A stretch of 64,000 nucleotides of DNA from JABDLO01 sp041749255 (GTDB taxonomy: Bacteria > Bacteroidota > Bacteroidia > Chitinophagales > Saprospiraceae): assembly GCA_041749255.1 (NCBI GenBank), contig JBGTBR010000025.1, positions 62,001-126,000 on the forward strand, given 5' to 3'. The notes under the pieces are model-generated. The model did no database searches, was not told the origin of the DNA, and saw only the letters and a program-made list of their open reading frames with translations. The position numbers and the translations under genes are program-made. This document shows positions 61,683 to 64,000 of the stretch, one piece after another. The number at the start of each line of letters is the position of its first letter. Within the stretch, counting starts at the first letter, position 1.

Positions 61683-62153
61683 TTATTTTTTCTTAAAACG
61701 CTGATCAAATATAAAAGGTGTTTTTGTAATTACCTTAATCTTTCTGGCATCCGGATGATTGGGATTTATCAGATAATTACATTCCTGAGGTACAACGCTG
61801 CTCGGAACTTTTAAAATGGCTGCCTCATTTTCAAATACAAAATCATCTCCTATGGTTTGAGTTGTTAAAGATGGTGGTTTCGAATTCAAGTCATCAGGGA
61901 GATCTTCCATTTTTACTTCTTGTATGGTTAAGGTGTCTGGAATGTCGATTTCTACATAAAATCTGTCAATCGGTAAATCTTCGCTTAAATCCAGATGTAC
62001 TGCAATTTCCAATGTTGCCAAAGCTCTACTATCAGCAGTATATACGATTCTTGTATTTAGACTATTCCATCTAAATCCTTTTGACATAGATGCGCCAATT
62101 CCCGTAAGAGTAGTTTTTAGATATTTTTCTCTTTCAATCCTGAAAACTCTCAT
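61683..62153 (-). CDS. RES-domain toxin
   Basis: This 156-residue RES-family protein is expected to degrade NAD+ as a toxin. 'MRVFRIEREKYLKTTLTGIGASMSKGFRWNS' contains the N-terminal Arg and the 'GASMSKGFRWN' loop, followed by 'RIVYTADSRALATLEIAVHL' and the C-terminal 'ECNYLINPNHPDARKI'. It starts within the stop codon of the antitoxin gene (TAATG), as is usual for coupled pairs. Confidence 0.9.
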   Translation of the reverse strand: MRVFRIEREKYLKTTLTGIGASMSKGFRWNSLNTRIVYTADSRALATLEIAVHLDLSEDLPIDRFYVEIDIPDTLTIQEVKMEDLPDDLNSKPPSLTTQTIGDDFVFENEAAILKVPSSVVPQECNYLINPNHPDARKIKVITKTPFIFDQRFKKK

Positions 62154-62653
62154 TATGCAAGTTGACCAAATTCAATTCTATTAAGGGCGTTCTTTACTAT
62201 ATCAATACCCGTTGAAGTGTCTAGCAGGCTTTCAGGAGCAATCCCACCCAGGGAAAGGTTGGGTTTTTTCAACCATCTTTGGAATTTTTTTTCCTCGTTA
62301 TTAAATACTTCTAATCCAAAGTCAACAAGCTCTGTTATTAATACAACAAGTTCACTATTTCTGCTATCTAACAAAGAATGTTCGCTCTTTTTCTTGTTAT
62401 ATGTTGTTTGAGGCATTCCGAAAAGAGATAATACATATTTAACAGGGCGATTTAACCTTTTGCTGATTATCTCTATTGTATCAAAAGAAATCCCTTCTCT
62501 AATAATCCCAACACGTTCCATTTTGCTAGACCAAACATATGTTTTTCCGTCCAAATCTATTTTCCAATCTTTTGGAGCACTACTACTCCCAATAGCTTTT
62601 TTTATGCTTTCTTTAGTATTAATCGGTAATGTTTTTAAAGTTTTCTTTGTCAT
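62153..62653 (-). CDS. Xre/MbcA/ParS-type antitoxin
   Basis: This protein is about 166 residues long from ATG 62653. The frame is open to 62797, but the extra N-terminus lies over the promoter region. The middle has a helix-turn-helix-like part ('IEIISKRLNRPVKYVLSLFGMPQTTYN'), and the C-terminal part ('VVLITELVDFGLEVFNNEEKKFQRWLKKPNLSLGG') is the DUF2384 toxin-binding domain, with the 'P...LGG' signature. It neutralises the RES toxin encoded next. Confidence 0.9.
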   Translation of the reverse strand: MTKKTLKTLPINTKESIKKAIGSSSAPKDWKIDLDGKTYVWSSKMERVGIIREGISFDTIEIISKRLNRPVKYVLSLFGMPQTTYNKKKSEHSLLDSRNSELVVLITELVDFGLEVFNNEEKKFQRWLKKPNLSLGGIAPESLLDTSTGIDIVKNALNRIEFGQLA

Positions 62654-62676
62654 AATATAACAATTTTGTTGCAGAT

Positions 62677-62696
62677 ATACAACAATAATGTTGTAT
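62677..62696. promoter_or_regulatory. Palindromic operator of the RES/Xre pair
   Basis: ATACAACA and TGTTGTAT form a perfect 8-bp inverted repeat with a four-base spacer, centred about 33 bases before the antitoxin ATG. A further TGTTG-like half site lies closer to the gene (62667-62672). Autorepression by the antitoxin is the expected use. Confidence 0.65.
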
Positions 62697-62803
62697 TTAC
62701 AAGTTTTGAATATAGTTTCTGTCCAATGTTTAAGGGCTTTGTGTCGGGTGGGGAACCAACATAAATTAACCTTCACTGACAAATGGCATAAGCCCAATAC
62801 AAG

Positions 62804-64000
62804 TTAAAAACCGATTTTATAACTGATATTAGGAAGCATAATGGATTCAAGATTGGGATCTATGGTCATATTTTTTCTGTTAAACCTATGACCAAAAAAA
62901 TCTGGCTGATTGGTGGCATTTAATATTTTCAGTGCCACTTCATGGGTTCGATTTTTATGGTTTATTTGGTAACTGGCTGTAAAATGAATCAGCAGAACAG
63001 GATCTAATTGTTCGGAATACGCCTTATCGTACTGATATATGATATCGCCGGCACTCCGGGAGGCGTTTTCATCAAAAGGAATATATCTGTCTCCACCCAT
63101 AATAGAAATTCTCGCATTAAGGCCCAACGTGTTTTGCTGACTTTTTCCTGTATTCCACTCCTTTCCCCCTAAAAGATTAAAAAGAAAGTTCCTGTTAAAT
63201 AGAGTATTTCTCCATACAGCATCTCCTCCTGTGTATTCCGACTCAAATGCGGAGGCAGTAATCATATAGTAATAACCTTTTGTAAGAAATTTTTCAAAAG
63301 TGAGGTCGACCCCGTAGTTCCTTCCTTTACCGGTATTTTCAAGGGGGTCATTGATAAACCATTCATTTTGTAAATTGATAAAAGAGAAATGAGATCCAGG
63401 TTGGACGGGAATGCTGAAAAGATGTTGATAGTAGGGTTCTATTTTAAGTATACTGTGATCGCTGATGTTCCAGCAAAAACTCAGTACAAAATGATGACTT
63501 TTTGAGAAATCCAGGTCTTTGTTAATCAATTCATTTGGGTTGTTAGGATTCCTTGAAAAATAGTAATTTAATTTTTCTAACCTGCTGTGCAATCCATAAG
63601 CAACTCCTAGGGTTTTTGTTGAGTCAAGCTGGAATGTTGCTCCAATCCTGGGTTCGAGGGTATAGCGATCATTCAAAGTAAACCATTGAGTATTTAATCC
63701 GGCATTAACAGTTATCCTTTCGCTAAAGCGAATCGAAGACTGGGTATAACCAGACACCAGGCTACTAAAACCACTTTCATCAACTACGGTAACCAAAGAG
63801 CCTTCTGATGGAGCAGAGTCTTTAAGAAGCATATCATATCGAAGTCCGGTAATGGTGATACCGCTTTTGTTGGTATGTTTAAGATTCAACCTTTTTTTGA
63901 TTGAGGATGTCAATACAAAATTCCAGTTGGTATTTTGAATTTGATTTTGTGGCAGTGGTATACCATTTTCATTTAGTTGTTCCTGGCTCCATTCCAATCC
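62804..64000 (-). CDS. TonB-dependent receptor, C-terminal part (cut by right edge)
   Basis: About 397 residues of an outer-membrane beta-barrel are visible, ending at the natural C-terminus 'LPNISYKIGF'. The alternating aromatic strands ('FVLSFCWNISDHSILKIEPYYQHLF', 'NYGVDLTFEKFLTKGYYYMITASAFES') are those of TonB-dependent receptors of the Bacteroidota type that have an N-terminal carboxypeptidase-like domain. The plug domain and start lie beyond the window. Confidence 0.87.
   Translation of the reverse strand, partial: GLEWSQEQLNENGIPLPQNQIQNTNWNFVLTSSIKKRLNLKHTNKSGITITGLRYDMLLKDSAPSEGSLVTVVDESGFSSLVSGYTQSSIRFSERITVNAGLNTQWFTLNDRYTLEPRIGATFQLDSTKTLGVAYGLHSRLEKLNYYFSRNPNNPNELINKDLDFSKSHHFVLSFCWNISDHSILKIEPYYQHLFSIPVQPGSHFSFINLQNEWFINDPLENTGKGRNYGVDLTFEKFLTKGYYYMITASAFESEYTGGDAVWRNTLFNRNFLFNLLGGKEWNTGKSQQNTLGLNARISIMGGDRYIPFDENASRSAGDIIYQYDKAYSEQLDPVLLIHFTASYQINHKNRTHEVALKILNATNQPDFFGHRFNRKNMTIDPNLESIMLPNISYKIGF

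Noticed and set aside
61539..61814. A 91-residue plus-strand frame before the RES toxin gene
   Set aside because: It overlaps the RES gene antisense and has no recognisable features or start signals.

Overview
The window comes from a member of the Bacteroidota, most likely a Saprospirales-like lineage; I infer the lineage and have not tested it. The signs are a UpxY-type antiterminator heading a capsule operon, a subtilase with a type IX secretion C-terminal domain, Bacteroidota-restricted families (DUF5606, DUF6089-like, DUF4920, DUF2723/GT117), a three-subunit SdhCAB with a single cytochrome b, and several -7 elements of the Bacteroidota form TAnnTTTG. There is no rRNA, tRNA or CRISPR array that I can see.

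Region 1 (about 0.1-24.8 kb, all minus strand, so transcribed right to left) is a capsule/exopolysaccharide operon. It starts with a winged-helix/nucleotidyltransferase-fold regulator and UpxY. Nucleotide-sugar genes follow: Ugd, RfbB, a WbpE-WbpD-WbpB set for a diacetamido-uronic acid, a TviB/WbpO-type dehydrogenase, a WbpP-type epimerase and a UDP-glucuronate epimerase. Then come a CpsB-type phosphatase, CysD and CysNC (PAPS supply, implying sulfation), Wza, Wzc, an ABC exporter and PseB. No glycosyltransferase, polymerase or sulfotransferase lies in the window, so the operon should continue past the left edge.

The promoter-distal half of this operon (0-13.6 kb) is the unusual part. Six genes or remnants of the small four-helix-bundle (23S-IVP/bAvd-like) family sit between the capsule genes: three intact, one split by a GIY-YIG nuclease gene with 14-bp terminal inverted repeats, one truncated and joined to a duplicated wzc 3' tail, and one with a one-base frameshift. 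Most are bracketed by short iterated DNA words particular to that copy. A broken AbiEii-type toxin gene with its partner lies among them. The same kinds of words fill many long spacers elsewhere in the window, and two of them form the leaders of wzc and cysD.

Region 2 (25-38.9 kb) holds a 1222-residue lipoprotein (cytochrome c, PA14, beta-propeller and DUF1080 domains), a class IV aminotransferase, a BON-LysM protein, the T9SS subtilase, an ECF sigma factor with a small partner, PdeM, an MBL-fold hydrolase, a mannose-1-phosphate guanylyltransferase and an outer-membrane barrel.

Region 3 (39-64 kb) is mostly housekeeping: a glycogen-binding domain protein facing GlgB, SdhCAB, a 2OG-Fe(II) oxygenase, a GT117-like membrane protein, RpiB, a gamma carbonic anhydrase, DUF5606, GyrB, ribosomal proteins S6-S18-L9, a DUF4920 lipoprotein, a TPR protein, a zinc-ribbon protein with Nif3, RfaE2 with a flippase-like membrane protein, a RES/Xre toxin-antitoxin pair, and the end of a TonB-dependent receptor cut by the right edge.
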